Position numbers and translations under genes: made by a program. From assembly GCA_902799185.1 (NCBI GenBank), contig CADBZO010000016.1, forward strand, positions 1 to 42,244: a DNA stretch of 42,244 nt, written 5' to 3'. The notes under the pieces are model-generated. The model was not told where the DNA came from. It was given only the letters and a program-made list of their open reading frames with translations, and did not search any database. The stretch is from an uncultured Bacteroidales bacterium (GTDB lineage Bacteria; Bacteroidota; Bacteroidia; Bacteroidales; Paludibacteraceae). Numbering within the stretch: position 1 is the first letter of the stretch; each line of letters opens with the position of its first letter. Below, piece after piece: positions 7,409 to 16,180 of the stretch.

Positions 7409-8653
7409 ATGCCGGAGATACTGTTGCATTATATCTGGGAGCGGTGTCTGTGGGCGGGGTACCCGCAGCAGACGACGGACGGGCGGAAGGTGGAGATCCT
7501 CTCGGTGGGCGAGCATAACCGGGACGCCGGGCCGGACTACAGCCATGCGCGGATCCGTATCGGCGAACGCGAGTGGGTGGGAAACATCGAGATACACGTC
7601 AACTCCGGTGACTGGTTCAGACACCGCCACCATCTGGATAAAGCTTACGACACCGTGGTGCTGCATGTGGTACGGACGGCGGACAAGCCGGTGTATAACT
7701 CCCGTGGCGAAGCGGTGCCGCAATGCGAGTTGCAGTACCCGGGGGAGAAGGACTACCTGAGCGGACTCTTCGAAGCGGCGCGGCAGATGGACAGCGCCGC
7801 TGGGCGTATCGGTTGCGCCCAGCAGCTGCTGAGCGAGCCGGCATTGCTGACAGACGGCTGGCGGAGAACCCTTCTGCACAAGCGGCTGGAATGCAAGCGG
7901 GCGTCCATCAACCGGCTTCTGGAAATCACCCAAGGCAGTTGGGAGCACGCGCTGTATATCTCGCTGGCACGCAACTTCGGTTTTCACACCAACAGCGTGC
8001 CTTTCGAGGAACTGGCTATCCACACCCCGCTGTCGTGCCTGCAGAAACACCGTAACAGCCTCTTCCAGCTGACGGCTATATTGATGGGTCAGGCAGGGCT
8101 GCTGGAAGAGCCTCAGCCGGCCTCCGCGGAGGAGAAAGAGTTGCTAAGGGAATACACGTTCTTGCGGACGAAATTCGGGCTGGAGCCGATAGACGGGAGC
8201 ATATGGAAACACGGCAGGCTCCGGCCGCAGAACAGCCCGGAGCTGCGTATCCGGCAGTTTGCCCAACTGCTCTACCGGTCCGAATCGCTGCTGAGCAAGA
8301 TCCTCGACCGGCAGGAGTTACGGGAACTGGTACCGCTCTTCGAGGTGGAGCAGATGGGAAAGGCGAGTATTGACATTCTGCTCATCAACACCGTCATTCC
8401 TTATAAATACGCATACGCGATAAGCCGTCACCAGCCCGCACAGGCGGAGGCGGCGATGGCGCTGATGGAGCAGATAGCGCCGGAGAACAACAGTATCATC
8501 CGCCAGTGGCGGGTGTTAGGCCAGGAGGTACGCTCCGCTGCGGACACCCAGGCACTGCTGCACCTCTACCAAAACTACTGCCAGCACCACGAGTGTATCA
8601 ACTGCGAGGTGGGCGATAGGATATTTACGAGTAAATTAATAATTAATAATTAA
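7409..8653 (+). CDS. DUF2851 family protein
   Basis: 414 residues from the ATG at 7409 (MPEILLHYIWERCLWAGYPQ). The N-terminal part carries the family pattern GEHNRDAGPDYSHARIRIG, EWVGNIEIHVNSGDWFRHRH and DTVVLHVV, and the C-terminus the Cys-rich CQHHECINCEVGDRIF. This is a conserved Bacteroidota family with no known biochemical role; the His/Asp/Cys pattern could bind metal (inference). The last residues KLIINN and the stop are encoded by an AT-rich repeat array that continues into the intergenic region, so the natural end may have been a few residues earlier. GC content is much higher than in the genes to the left. Confidence 0.85.
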   Translation: MPEILLHYIWERCLWAGYPQQTTDGRKVEILSVGEHNRDAGPDYSHARIRIGEREWVGNIEIHVNSGDWFRHRHHLDKAYDTVVLHVVRTADKPVYNSRGEAVPQCELQYPGEKDYLSGLFEAARQMDSAAGRIGCAQQLLSEPALLTDGWRRTLLHKRLECKRASINRLLEITQGSWEHALYISLARNFGFHTNSVPFEELAIHTPLSCLQKHRNSLFQLTAILMGQAGLLEEPQPASAEEKELLREYTFLRTKFGLEPIDGSIWKHGRLRPQNSPELRIRQFAQLLYRSESLLSKILDRQELRELVPLFEVEQMGKASIDILLINTVIPYKYAYAISRHQPAQAEAAMALMEQIAPENNSIIRQWRVLGQEVRSAADTQALLHLYQNYCQHHECINCEVGDRIFTSKLIINN

Positions 8654-8670
8654 CAATTCACAATTAACAA
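8636..8670. repeat. AT-rich short tandem array at the DUF2851 stop
   Basis: Repeated ATTAATA and AATTAAC heptamer-like units span the last codons and stop of the DUF2851 gene. Confidence 0.65.
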
Positions 8671-8740
8671 AGCTTCCTAGGGACTTTTGTACAAAATTAA
8701 TAGAAAGTACGTATCTAAAACGTTGTACCAAACTCCGTAA

Positions 8741-8780
8741 GCCCTTTGTAAATTGTACATTGTACATTGTAAATTGTAAA
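8741..8780. repeat. TTGTAMA/GTACATT heptamer array before murG
   Basis: CCCTTTGTAAA followed by (TTGTACA)n and TTGTAAA units. It is closely related to element A read in the reverse direction, here in intergenic DNA, and ends five bases before the murG ATG. Confidence 0.7.
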
Positions 8781-8784
8781 ATAT

Positions 8785-9861
8785 ATGCGTTACTTGATTT
8801 CCGGCGGCGGGACCGGAGGACATATCTTCCCCGCAGTGAGTATAGCGAACGCGCTGAAGGAACTGGATCCGGAGGCGGAGATACTGTTTGTAGGCGCACT
8901 GGGGCGCATGGAGATGGAGCGCGTGCCGCAGGCGGGCTACGAGATCGTCGGCCTGCCCGTACGGGGCTTCAACCGCGCACAGCCGTGGAAGAACATCTCC
9001 GTGCTGTGGGATCTTTTCAAGTCACTCAGGCAGGTGAAGAAGATCATCCGTGATTTCCGTCCGGACGTAGGTGTCGGCGTAGGCGGTTACGCCTCCGGCG
9101 CAGCCATGTGGCAGGCGGCACGGATGGGCATCCCTATCCTGCTCCAGGAGCAGAACGGCTTCGCCGGCGTGACCAACAAGCTCCTCCGTAACAAAGCGGC
9201 GAAGATATGCGTAGCCTACGAAGGCATGGAGCGTTTCTTCCCCGCGGAGAAGATTATCCTGACCGGCAATCCCGTCAGGCAAAACCTGACTAATGTACAA
9301 AGGGACAACGTACAACGTACAAAGGGCAAGCATCTGCTGATTATCGGCGGCAGTCTGGGCGCCCGCACGATTAACGAAGCCGTGGCGGCCGGACTGGAGC
9401 AGCTGAAAGCCTCCGGCATACACGTCGTCTGGCAGACCGGCAAGACTTATTACGACAAATGCCGTGCGGCATGGGAGGCAGCCGGAAAGCCGGAAGCTAT
9501 CGAGTGCCGCGACTTCCTGAGCGACATGCCCGAGCGGTACGCCCAGGCCGATCTCGTCATCTCCCGCGCAGGCGCCAGCTCCATCAGCGAGCTCTGTCTC
9601 CTGGGCAAACCCGCTATCCTGGTACCCTCCCCCAACGTGGCGGAGGACCACCAGACCCACAACGCCATGGCGCTGGTAAACAGAGATGCAGCGGTGCTCG
9701 TCAAAGACTCAGAGGCCTCCGGGAAACTCATTCCTACCGCATTGGAGCTCATCCGTGACGAGCAGCGGTTGGAGAGCCTGCACACCCATATACTGACACT
9801 CGCGCAGAAAGACTCCGCCCGACGCATCGCCGAAGAGGTCATGAAACTGGCTAAACGATGA
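8785..9861 (+). CDS. murG: UDP-GlcNAc:undecaprenyl-PP-MurNAc-pentapeptide GlcNAc transferase
   Basis: 358 residues. MurG makes lipid II from lipid I at the inner face of the membrane. The N-domain has GGGTGGHIFPAVSIA (7-21) and VGVGVGGYASG (95-105). The C-domain has GGSLGARTIN (188-197) and the donor-binding RAGASSISEL to AEDHQTHNA (261-295). Residues 170-180 (NVQRDNVQRTK) come from element A and lie in the linker between the two Rossmann domains, just before the first C-domain strand, where length variation is tolerated. The stop overlaps the next ATG by four bases (ATGA), so translation with the AsmA-like gene is coupled. Other mur/fts genes are absent here, so murG is outside a division cluster in this window. 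Confidence 0.93.
   Translation: MRYLISGGGTGGHIFPAVSIANALKELDPEAEILFVGALGRMEMERVPQAGYEIVGLPVRGFNRAQPWKNISVLWDLFKSLRQVKKIIRDFRPDVGVGVGGYASGAAMWQAARMGIPILLQEQNGFAGVTNKLLRNKAAKICVAYEGMERFFPAEKIILTGNPVRQNLTNVQRDNVQRTKGKHLLIIGGSLGARTINEAVAAGLEQLKASGIHVVWQTGKTYYDKCRAAWEAAGKPEAIECRDFLSDMPERYAQADLVISRAGASSISELCLLGKPAILVPSPNVAEDHQTHNAMALVNRDAAVLVKDSEASGKLIPTALELIRDEQRLESLHTHILTLAQKDSARRIAEEVMKLAKR
9295..9324 (+). repeat. Element A, 30 nt, inside murG
   Basis: Consensus GTACAAAGGGAC then RAYGTACAAYGTACAAAG. Translated here as VQRDNVQRTK. Four other copies in this window have exactly the same length. Confidence 0.85.
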
Positions 9862-11486
9862 CACGGGGCAAGAAAATAGCACTGGTTCTGCTCGCCGTCC
9901 TTCTCGGGGCAGGCGCAGCGGCTTTCATCTCGGCAGACGTACTCCTCTCGCGGTTCGCCCGGCGATGTGTGGACAGTGCGCTCGCAACACTGCCGGAAAC
10001 GTTCGGCTCCGCCTCCTGCGGGACGATACAGATACGTCTGTTCAGCGGCACGGCGGGCATCAGCGACCTGCACTACGAGTACCGCGGCGAACCGTTACAG
10101 CCGCAAGACACACTCCGCCCCGGTGCCTCTGTCACCATTGATCATATCGAGATAGGCAGGCTCTTCTATTCCATGCTGCTGCATAAAGAGCTCGTCGTCA
10201 GCGACCTGTATATCTCCGAGCCGAGGGTGGAACTGTGGTTGGACGAGGAGCACCCGGAGCGCTCATTCCCTGCCCTGCCCAAAGACAGCACGGCGCAGCC
10301 CAAGCCTTTCCCGCTCCGCCAGGCGGTGCTGTGGAACCTCCGTCTCAAAACCGCCTCGCTGGCGCTGCACAGCGTCCGGACGAACCTGGACGTAGCCGCG
10401 GACAGCCTCTCGCTGACGGTCCATGACCTCTCGTACGACACCGCCTTCCATTACTGCGACTCGGTCTATAGCCTCTCGCTGGCGCACGCGGCGGTGCTCA
10501 CGCCGGACAGCAGCATGCGCATCGAGGCAAGGGGACTGGAGCAAGAGAACCAGGGTTCGCTCACTCTGGCGGGCACGCGGATAGCGAACACCATGCCCCG
10601 CAACCGGCTGGCGGAGATGGTACACGAACCCGTCACATGGATAGACATGCGCGTTGGACAAGTCTCCGTCTCTCCGTTCAACCCTGTCCGCAAAGCCCTC
10701 GCCAAAGACCTGACTCTGGATACGGTTACTGCTACGGTGGAGCATATGGAGGTCTATCGCGACGCCCGTTACGCGCCAAAAGAGCCGTTCGCCATGCCGC
10801 AGCAGATACTCATGGCATTGCCGGTGTCCTTCGCGGTCAGCCGTGTGAACGCGCAGCTCAGCAAGATAGACATATCCCTCGCTACCACGGAAAAGAATAT
10901 CGGCCGTCTCTCCCTGCGAAAAATACGCGCTACTGTCACGGACATCTCCAACCGCAAGGGAGCCGTGATGCGCGTGAGCGGCAGCTGCCCCGTTGGGAAA
11001 GGCAAGGCGCAAGCCCGTTTTTCCATGACGATGAACAGCGCCTGCGATTTCTCCGCTTCCCTCCATGCTACGGATATACCCGTCTCGTTCCTCAACCCGC
11101 TCGTCCGGCCGCTGGTGGGCATCACGGCGGACTGCCGCCTTGACACGCTGGATACCGAATACCGGGGCGACAGGAAAGCCGCCAACGGCATCTTCTGCAT
11201 GCAATACAAAGGCCTCCATGTGCAGGTGCACAAAGAAGACGACATTCCCTACAAGGTCATTCAAAAACACGCCAAGACCTTCACCGCGCTGGGTAACTCT
11301 CTGCTTACCAAGAGCAATCCCTCTTCGGTGGATATCTGTCCCAGGGCGTATCACGTCGCCTGGACACGCAACGAGTGGCAACCCTTCCCGCTGTACCTCT
11401 TCGGGCCCTGTATCGACGGCGTGAAGAAGACCTTCCTGCCCGGCCTGTATGTGCATACCCAAGTCAAACATCCGAAAAAGAAATAG
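9858..11486 (+). CDS. AsmA-like membrane-anchored protein
   Basis: 542 residues. One N-terminal membrane segment (about 6-27, KIALVLLAVLLGAGAAAFIS) is followed by a long strand-rich periplasmic part with AsmA/DUF748-like phrases: a first domain with ISDLHYEYRG and IDHIEIGRLFYSML, then ELVVSDLYISEPRVEL. Proteins of this type sit in the inner membrane and are implicated in envelope lipid handling or outer-membrane assembly. The exact role here is unknown. It overlaps murG by ATGA and is followed after three bases by nrnA, so the three genes form one transcription unit. Very GC-rich, with long antisense shadow ORFs that I reject. Confidence 0.7.
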   Translation: MTRGKKIALVLLAVLLGAGAAAFISADVLLSRFARRCVDSALATLPETFGSASCGTIQIRLFSGTAGISDLHYEYRGEPLQPQDTLRPGASVTIDHIEIGRLFYSMLLHKELVVSDLYISEPRVELWLDEEHPERSFPALPKDSTAQPKPFPLRQAVLWNLRLKTASLALHSVRTNLDVAADSLSLTVHDLSYDTAFHYCDSVYSLSLAHAAVLTPDSSMRIEARGLEQENQGSLTLAGTRIANTMPRNRLAEMVHEPVTWIDMRVGQVSVSPFNPVRKALAKDLTLDTVTATVEHMEVYRDARYAPKEPFAMPQQILMALPVSFAVSRVNAQLSKIDISLATTEKNIGRLSLRKIRATVTDISNRKGAVMRVSGSCPVGKGKAQARFSMTMNSACDFSASLHATDIPVSFLNPLVRPLVGITADCRLDTLDTEYRGDRKAANGIFCMQYKGLHVQVHKEDDIPYKVIQKHAKTFTALGNSLLTKSNPSSVDICPRAYHVAWTRNEWQPFPLYLFGPCIDGVKKTFLPGLYVHTQVKHPKKK

Positions 11487-11489
11487 CTT

Positions 11490-12503
11490 ATGCAAAACCT
11501 TATACAATCAGCACAGCACATTGTGATTTTCACCCACATGGCGCCGGACGGCGACGCCATGGGTTCGGCGTTGGCCATGTACCATTACCTGGGCGGCAAC
11601 GCGCAGATTATCGTACCTAACGCTTTTCCGGCTTTCTTCGGTTGGATGCCCGGCGCAGACAAGATACTCGTCTATGAGAATAACACCGAGGTGTGCAACC
11701 CCGTCATTGCGGCAGCCGACCTGATCATCTGCACCGATTTCAACGACCCCAAGCGACTCGGTCCCATAGGCGAGAAACTGCTCGCCAACCCCTGCCCGAA
11801 GATTCTCATCGACCACCATCTCAACCCCATGGATTTCGCTACGGAGGTGTATTCCTATCCGGACGCCACCTCTACCTGCGAGATTATCTACCGGCTTCTC
11901 TACGGAGACCTGCGCGAGACGGACGAACCTCTCACAAAGCTGAATGAGACCATCGCCGCCTGCATCTATACCGGACTCATGACCGATACCGGTAATTTCT
12001 CGTTCAACTCCACGCGGTGCGAACTCTATGAAATCATCGCCGAACTGCTGCGGGCAGGCTTGAAGAAAGACGAGATATACAACGCCGTTTTCAACCAGCA
12101 CACCGCGGACCGCGTGCGCCTCACCGGCTATGCCCTCTACCGCAAAATGCGGCTCTACCCCGAGTACCACCTGGCGCTCATCACGCTCTCGGCGGAGGAA
12201 CTGGAGAGGTACCATTACCAGGTGGGCGACACCGAAGGACTGGTGAACATGCCGCTGCAAATCAGCGATATATACTACTCCGTCTTCATGCGCGAGGAGC
12301 GCCCCAAACCCGGCACACCCAGCTCGCGGATACGTATCTCCTTCCGCTCCCAAGGCGACCGGCCGGTGAACATATGGGCACACGAAATCTTCCACGGCGG
12401 CGGACATGCCAACGCGTCAGGAGGAGAGATATACGGTACGATGGGAAAAGCCGTACGTCTCTTCGAGCAATCGTTTCCTAAATACTTGAAAAAAGAGGAC
12501 TGA
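11490..12503 (+). CDS. nrnA: DHH/DHHA1 bifunctional oligoribonuclease and PAP phosphatase
   Basis: 337 residues. Motif I is HMAPDGDAMGS (16-26), motif II CTDFND (81-86), motif III the signature DHH at 108-110 (ILIDHHLNP), motif IV TGLMTDTGNF. The DHHA1 substrate-binding loop GGGHANASGG is near residue 305. The family degrades 2-5-nt RNA (nanoRNA) and often dephosphorylates 3'-phosphoadenosine 5'-phosphate, with Mn2+. All motifs are intact and no repeat insert is present. Last gene of the murG unit; its stop converges on argS, 14 bases away. Confidence 0.92.
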   Translation: MQNLIQSAQHIVIFTHMAPDGDAMGSALAMYHYLGGNAQIIVPNAFPAFFGWMPGADKILVYENNTEVCNPVIAAADLIICTDFNDPKRLGPIGEKLLANPCPKILIDHHLNPMDFATEVYSYPDATSTCEIIYRLLYGDLRETDEPLTKLNETIAACIYTGLMTDTGNFSFNSTRCELYEIIAELLRAGLKKDEIYNAVFNQHTADRVRLTGYALYRKMRLYPEYHLALITLSAEELERYHYQVGDTEGLVNMPLQISDIYYSVFMREERPKPGTPSSRIRISFRSQGDRPVNIWAHEIFHGGGHANASGGEIYGTMGKAVRLFEQSFPKYLKKED

Positions 12504-12505
12504 GC

Positions 12506-12532
12506 CCCGGGCGGATATCACATCCGCTCGGG
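12506..12532. terminator. Hairpin shared by the nrnA and argS 3' ends
   Basis: Bases 12506-12516 pair with 12522-12532 (11 bp, one G-U) around a 5-nt loop. It includes the last codons of argS, whose MPERM ending is conserved in the family, so part of the symmetry may be coincidence. No T-run. Confidence 0.4.
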
Positions 12533-14407
12533 CATCTCTATTCCTAAAAGCCCCATGGCGCTGCGGAGCACTTTGGCTACATTCTTGGCCAGGAGCAGAC
12601 GCAGTGCTTTTTTGTCGGCGTCGGGCTCGTTGAGGATACTCAGATCGTGGTAGAACGAGTTGAAATCGCACGCCAGGGCATATGCGTAGTTGCAGATCAC
12701 TGCCGGCGAGAACTCCTCGCCTGCCGTCCGTACGGCCTGCGGATATTCCGTCAGACGCTGAATAAGGGTGAGCTCCTTTGGATCCAACACCTCTCTCCCC
12801 ATTGTTCTATGACCGTCCTCTGGACGCTCAATCGGGCAAAGCCCTTCACCCCATTGGGAAACCCCCTCTCCTTGGGATGGGGTGAGGTCCGCTTTCCGCA
12901 GTACGGACCGGATACGGGCGTAGGTATATTGGATGAAAGGACCGGTGTTGCCGTTGAAATCAATGGATTCCGCCGGGTTGAAGAGCATGTTCTTGCGCGG
13001 GTCAACCTTCAGAATGAAATATTTCAGCGCGCCCAGACCTACCTTGCGGGCTATCTCGTTGGCCTCCGCCTCGGTAACGCCCTGCAGTGTGTTCACTTTG
13101 TCCTTGCTGATTTCCTTGGCGTCCTCTATCATCTTGTCCATCAGGTCGTCGGCATCGACTACCGTACCCTCGCGGCTCTTCATCTTGCCGTTAGGCAGCT
13201 CCACCATGCCGTAGCTGAAATGCACGAGCTCCTTGCCGAACGGGAAACCGAGACGGTCTAACAGGATACTCAGCACCTTGAAATGGTACTCCTGCTCGTT
13301 GCCTACCACATAGACCATCTTGTCTATCGGGTAGTCCTGGAAACGCAACTTGGCGGTACCTATATCCTGCGTCATATACACCGACGTACCGTCGGCGCGG
13401 AGCAGCAGTTTCTCGTCCAGTCCGTCTTTCGTCAGGTCAGCCCATACCGAACCGTCCTCACGGCGGTAGAAAGCACCGGAAGCGAGACCTTTCTCCACTT
13501 CGCTCTTGCCCTCCAGATAGGTGTTCGACTCATAGTAAATCTTGTCGAACGAGACGCCCATGCGTTGGTAGGTCTCGTCAAAACCGGCATACACCCAACT
13601 GTTCATCTTCGCCCAGAGAGCGCGTACCTCGGGGTCGTTCGCTTCCCATTTACGGAGCATCTCTTGAGCCTCCTGCATCAGCGGCGCCTCTTTCTTTGCC
13701 GTCTCTTCGTCCTTGCCGGCCGCCGTCAGTTCGGCGATTTGCTTCTTGTATTCCTTGTCGAAACGCACGTAGTAGTCGCCGATGAGGTGGTCGCCTTTCT
13801 TGCCGGACGACTCAGGTGTCTCGCCGTTGCCGAATTTCAGCCAGGCGAGCATGGATTTGCAGATATGGATGCCGCGGTCGTTGACGATGTTCGTCTTCAC
13901 CACCTTCCAGCCGTTCGCCTCCTGGATCTGCGCAATCGAATAGCCTAACAGGTTATTCCGCACGTGACCGAGGTGGAGCGGTTTATTGGTGTTCGGCGAA
14001 CTGTACTCTACCATCATCAGAGGCTGTTCGCCGTTATTTCCGTATCTTACGTAGTTTCCGTATTTTTCGTCAGCGTCGATGCTCTCCAGTTGCTCCACCC
14101 AGAACGAATCGGAGATACTGAGGTTAAGAAAACCCTGCACGGCGTTGTATTTGGAGATGATTCCTTTTGTACATTGTACATTGTCCCCTTGTACATTATT
14201 ACACATCCACTCGCCTATCTCGGCGGCTACCTGAGCCGGAGCCTTACGCGCCGCTTTCACAAAGGGGAACACCACGAGCGTGATGTTGCCCTCGAACTCC
14301 GGACGGGTCTTCTGTAACTGAACCTGTCCGTCCTCGGCGTCAATGCCGTACAACGCCTTCACAGCCGCTTTCGCAAGCGACGATATATGTTGTTCTAAGC
14401 TATTCAT
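12518..14407 (-). CDS. argS: Arginyl-tRNA synthetase with two repeat-derived inserts
   Basis: 629 residues from the ATG at 14407 (MNSLEQHISSLAK). An upstream in-frame extension to 14629 is a shadow of the neighbouring gene. Class I synthetase: HLGH (145-148, in SSPNTNKPLHLGHVRNN) and the KMSK-equivalent KMKSREGT (408-415), with the usual MPERM end. Two segments do not belong to the family. Residues 70-81 (NNVQGDNVQCTK) are element A in the N-terminal additional domain. Residues 507-541 (DLTPSQGEGV to GHRTMGREV) are element B at the start of the anticodon-binding helical domain. Both preserve the frame, and since this is an essential gene the inserts must be tolerated. Third gene of the WalJ-GT2-argS run. 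Confidence 0.93.
   Translation of the reverse strand: MNSLEQHISSLAKAAVKALYGIDAEDGQVQLQKTRPEFEGNITLVVFPFVKAARKAPAQVAAEIGEWMCNNVQGDNVQCTKGIISKYNAVQGFLNLSISDSFWVEQLESIDADEKYGNYVRYGNNGEQPLMMVEYSSPNTNKPLHLGHVRNNLLGYSIAQIQEANGWKVVKTNIVNDRGIHICKSMLAWLKFGNGETPESSGKKGDHLIGDYYVRFDKEYKKQIAELTAAGKDEETAKKEAPLMQEAQEMLRKWEANDPEVRALWAKMNSWVYAGFDETYQRMGVSFDKIYYESNTYLEGKSEVEKGLASGAFYRREDGSVWADLTKDGLDEKLLLRADGTSVYMTQDIGTAKLRFQDYPIDKMVYVVGNEQEYHFKVLSILLDRLGFPFGKELVHFSYGMVELPNGKMKSREGTVVDADDLMDKMIEDAKEISKDKVNTLQGVTEAEANEIARKVGLGALKYFILKVDPRKNMLFNPAESIDFNGNTGPFIQYTYARIRSVLRKADLTPSQGEGVSQWGEGLCPIERPEDGHRTMGREVLDPKELTLIQRLTEYPQAVRTAGEEFSPAVICNYAYALACDFNSFYHDLSILNEPDADKKALRLLLAKNVAKVLRSAMGLLGIEMPERM
12791..12888 (-). 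repeat. Element B inside argS
   Basis: Palindromic core 12811-12818/12822-12829 with a 3-nt loop, flanked on the minus strand by GGGTGAAGGGCT and by ATAGAAC...TGGGGAGAG. The outer part includes a CTCACCCC/GGGGTGAAG pair. Read as GLCPIERPEDGHRTM. Confidence 0.8.
14165..14194 (-). repeat. Element A, 30 nt, inside argS
   Basis: Same 30-nt unit as in murG, read in the same frame as VQGDNVQCTK. Confidence 0.85.
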
Positions 14408-14418
14408 TCTTCGTCTAC

Positions 14419-14476
14419 GTCTTTCTACTTTGAGCGGCTTTGCCGCGGTCTTTCTACTTTGAGCAGCATAGCTGCG
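14419..14476. repeat. Two tandem 29-nt units with covarying hairpins
   Basis: Units at 14419-14447 and 14448-14476 share GTCTTTCTACTTTGAGC and end in a 5-bp hairpin: GCGGC-TTT-GCCGC in the first, GCAGC-ATA-GCTGC in the second. The stem change is compensated on both arms. They fill the gap between the GT2 stop and the argS start. Confidence 0.8.
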
Positions 14477-14478
14477 GT

Positions 14479-15213
14479 CTATAACTTCGGATATTTTCTG
14501 AACCAGCTGCTGATTTTCAGGCGGATGACGCCTAACAGAGCCTCGGAGAAGATACCTCCGCTCATCTTGCTGGTTCCTAACACGCGGTTGACAAAGATAA
14601 TCGGCACCTCGATGATCTTCGCGCCGCATTTATGGGCGGTGAACTTCATCTCTATCTGGAATGCGTAACCCTTGAAACGGATTTTGTCCAGTTCGATGGT
14701 CTCTAACAGCCGGCGGCGGTAGCAGACGAAGCCTGCCGTGGTGTCGTGGATCTTCACGCCCAGCACGGTACGCACGTATTTGGAGGCGAAATAGCTCATC
14801 AGCACGCGTCCCATGGGCCAGTTGACAACATTCACGCCCGTCACGTAACGGCTGCCGATAGCTAAATCCGCACCCTCGTTGGCACAAGCGTCATAGAGTT
14901 TGAGCAGATCCTGAGGGTTATGGCTGAAGTCGGCATCCATCTCGAAGATATAATCCGCCTGGTGCTCGATCGCCCACCGGAAACCGGCGATGTATGCGGT
15001 GCCGAGACCCTGCTTGCCCTGACGCTCGATGAGGAAGATACGGCCTTGGTACTTGCCCTCCATCAGCCGTTTCACGATAGCCGCCGTGCCGTCCGGCGAA
15101 CCGTCGTCAATGACCAGCACATGAAACACAATCGGCAGCTCCATCACCGCCTTGATGATGGCTTCGATATTCTCTTTCTCGTTGTAAGTAGGGATAATTA
15201 CTAACCGTTCCAT
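14479..15213 (-). CDS. Polyprenol-phosphate mannosyltransferase-like GT2
   Basis: 244 residues. A soluble GT2 enzyme of the dolichol-phosphate mannose synthase type: VIIPTYNEKENIE (5-17), VIDDGSPDGTA (34-44), and the metal-binding DADFSH (about 92-97), then GSRYVTG and the conserved TTAGFVCYRRRLLE. It should move a hexose, typically mannose from GDP-mannose, to undecaprenyl phosphate at the cytoplasmic face to supply a lipid-linked sugar donor. No C-terminal membrane domain is present, as in the single-domain bacterial enzymes. Preceded on the same strand by the WalJ-like gene across a heptamer array. Confidence 0.88.
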   Translation of the reverse strand: MERLVIIPTYNEKENIEAIIKAVMELPIVFHVLVIDDGSPDGTAAIVKRLMEGKYQGRIFLIERQGKQGLGTAYIAGFRWAIEHQADYIFEMDADFSHNPQDLLKLYDACANEGADLAIGSRYVTGVNVVNWPMGRVLMSYFASKYVRTVLGVKIHDTTAGFVCYRRRLLETIELDKIRFKGYAFQIEMKFTAHKCGAKIIEVPIIFVNRVLGTSKMSGGIFSEALLGVIRLKISSWFRKYPKL

Positions 15214-15220
15214 ATATTAG

Positions 15221-15262
15221 GAATTTCAAATTTCAATTCTCAATTCTCAATTCTCAATTCTC
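15221..15262. repeat. ATTCTCA heptamer array at the WalJ stop
   Basis: Tandem AATTCTC units with two diverged copies. On the minus strand the TGA stop of the WalJ-like gene is part of an AATTGAG unit. Confidence 0.75.
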
Positions 15263-16084
15263 TATGACCTCGTCATTGAGGACATATACCGGGCTGGGAG
15301 TGGTCCGTTCCAGAGGCTTGAGGAAGACGTCTTTGCCGGGCTCCACGCCTATCTCTTCCAGGTATTCCTTCACCGTCTCGTAAGCCAGCTCCGGGTCGTT
15401 GTTCTCCAGCGAGAGGTGGCAGAGCCATATATTCCGAAGCCCCTTGTGGTAGTTCCTCTCCAGCAACTCGCCGCAGGTGTCGTTGCTCTGGTGCCCCCGC
15501 GGACTGAGAATACGCTCCTTGAGGTAGGTAGGGTACGGACCGTTGAGCAGCATATGCTCGTCGTGGTTCGCCTCGATGACGAGGTGGTTCGCCGTACGGA
15601 TATACGCCTCCATCTGCTCGTTGACCGAACCGCAGTCGGTCATCAGTACAAACCGCTGACCCATACAGTCGATGCAATACCCCAGACAGTCCGTGGAGTC
15701 ATGGTCGATGTGGAAGGTGTTGATCTTCATGTCGAACAGCTCCCACTCCTCGCCCCGCTCGAAATAGCGGCGGCTGGTACGCAGTTTCTCCCTTACGCCG
15801 TAGTTGCGGTCAATGCCCTCATGGATAGCCGCCGTGGTATAGACAGGCAACTTCACGCGCTCGCCCAACGTACCTACGGCACGGATATGGTCCGCGTGGT
15901 CGTGAGTCACCAGCACACCCATGATATTCGGAAAATCCAAACCCATCTCACGCAGACATTTCTGTATCTGGCGCGCAGAGATGCCCGCGTCAATCAGGAT
16001 CCCACGCTGACGCGTACCGAGGTAATAACAGTTACCGCTACTACCGCTCGCAAAGCACCGAAATATGAGTTCGTTTTCCTCCAT
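15254..16084 (-). CDS. MBL-fold hydrolase, WalJ/YycJ-like
   Basis: 276 residues. The metallo-beta-lactamase motif THDHADHI (about 60-67) and downstream metal ligands (LMTDCG, ANHDEHML, GHQSN) are all present, together with the N-terminal FASGSSGNCYYLG typical of the YycJ/WalJ group. These are metal-dependent hydrolases, in Firmicutes linked to cell-wall homeostasis and with reported exonuclease activity on DNA. In Bacteroidota the role is unassigned. The promoter at 16101-16132 leaves a leader of only about 10 nt, so the start at 16084 is well supported. It heads the run with the GT2 and argS genes. Confidence 0.85.
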   Translation of the reverse strand: MEENELIFRCFASGSSGNCYYLGTRQRGILIDAGISARQIQKCLREMGLDFPNIMGVLVTHDHADHIRAVGTLGERVKLPVYTTAAIHEGIDRNYGVREKLRTSRRYFERGEEWELFDMKINTFHIDHDSTDCLGYCIDCMGQRFVLMTDCGSVNEQMEAYIRTANHLVIEANHDEHMLLNGPYPTYLKERILSPRGHQSNDTCGELLERNYHKGLRNIWLCHLSLENNDPELAYETVKEYLEEIGVEPGKDVFLKPLERTTPSPVYVLNDEVIEN

Positions 16085-16100
16085 ACATCAAAAAATCGTG

Positions 16101-16132
16101 CAAAGTTACGAAAAAATTTTGATATATGCAAA
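16101..16132 (-). promoter_or_regulatory. Promoter of the WalJ-like gene
   Basis: Minus strand: TTTG (16132-16129), 20 nt, TAACTTTG (16108-16101). It overlaps the opposite promoter at 16118-16148. Confidence 0.75.
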
Positions 16133-16148
16133 AAAAATCGTACCTTTG
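16118..16148 (+). promoter_or_regulatory. Promoter of the BadF-type kinase gene
   Basis: TTTG (16118-16121), 19 nt, TACCTTTG (16141-16148). Its -33 box lies inside the spacer of the divergent promoter. Confidence 0.75.
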
Positions 16149-16180
16149 CACCGAAAAAAAAATACCACCAAACAAATCAA

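Noticed and set aside
10263-11507. 414-residue antisense ORF in the AsmA-like gene
   Set aside because: High GC leaves few stops; the composition is rich in His, Arg and Val with no motif, and the sense gene has a membrane anchor and operon overlap.
14408-14629. N-terminal extension of argS
   Set aside because: The extension is antisense-frame read-through of the GT2 3' end and the tandem repeats; family homology starts at MNSLEQHIS.
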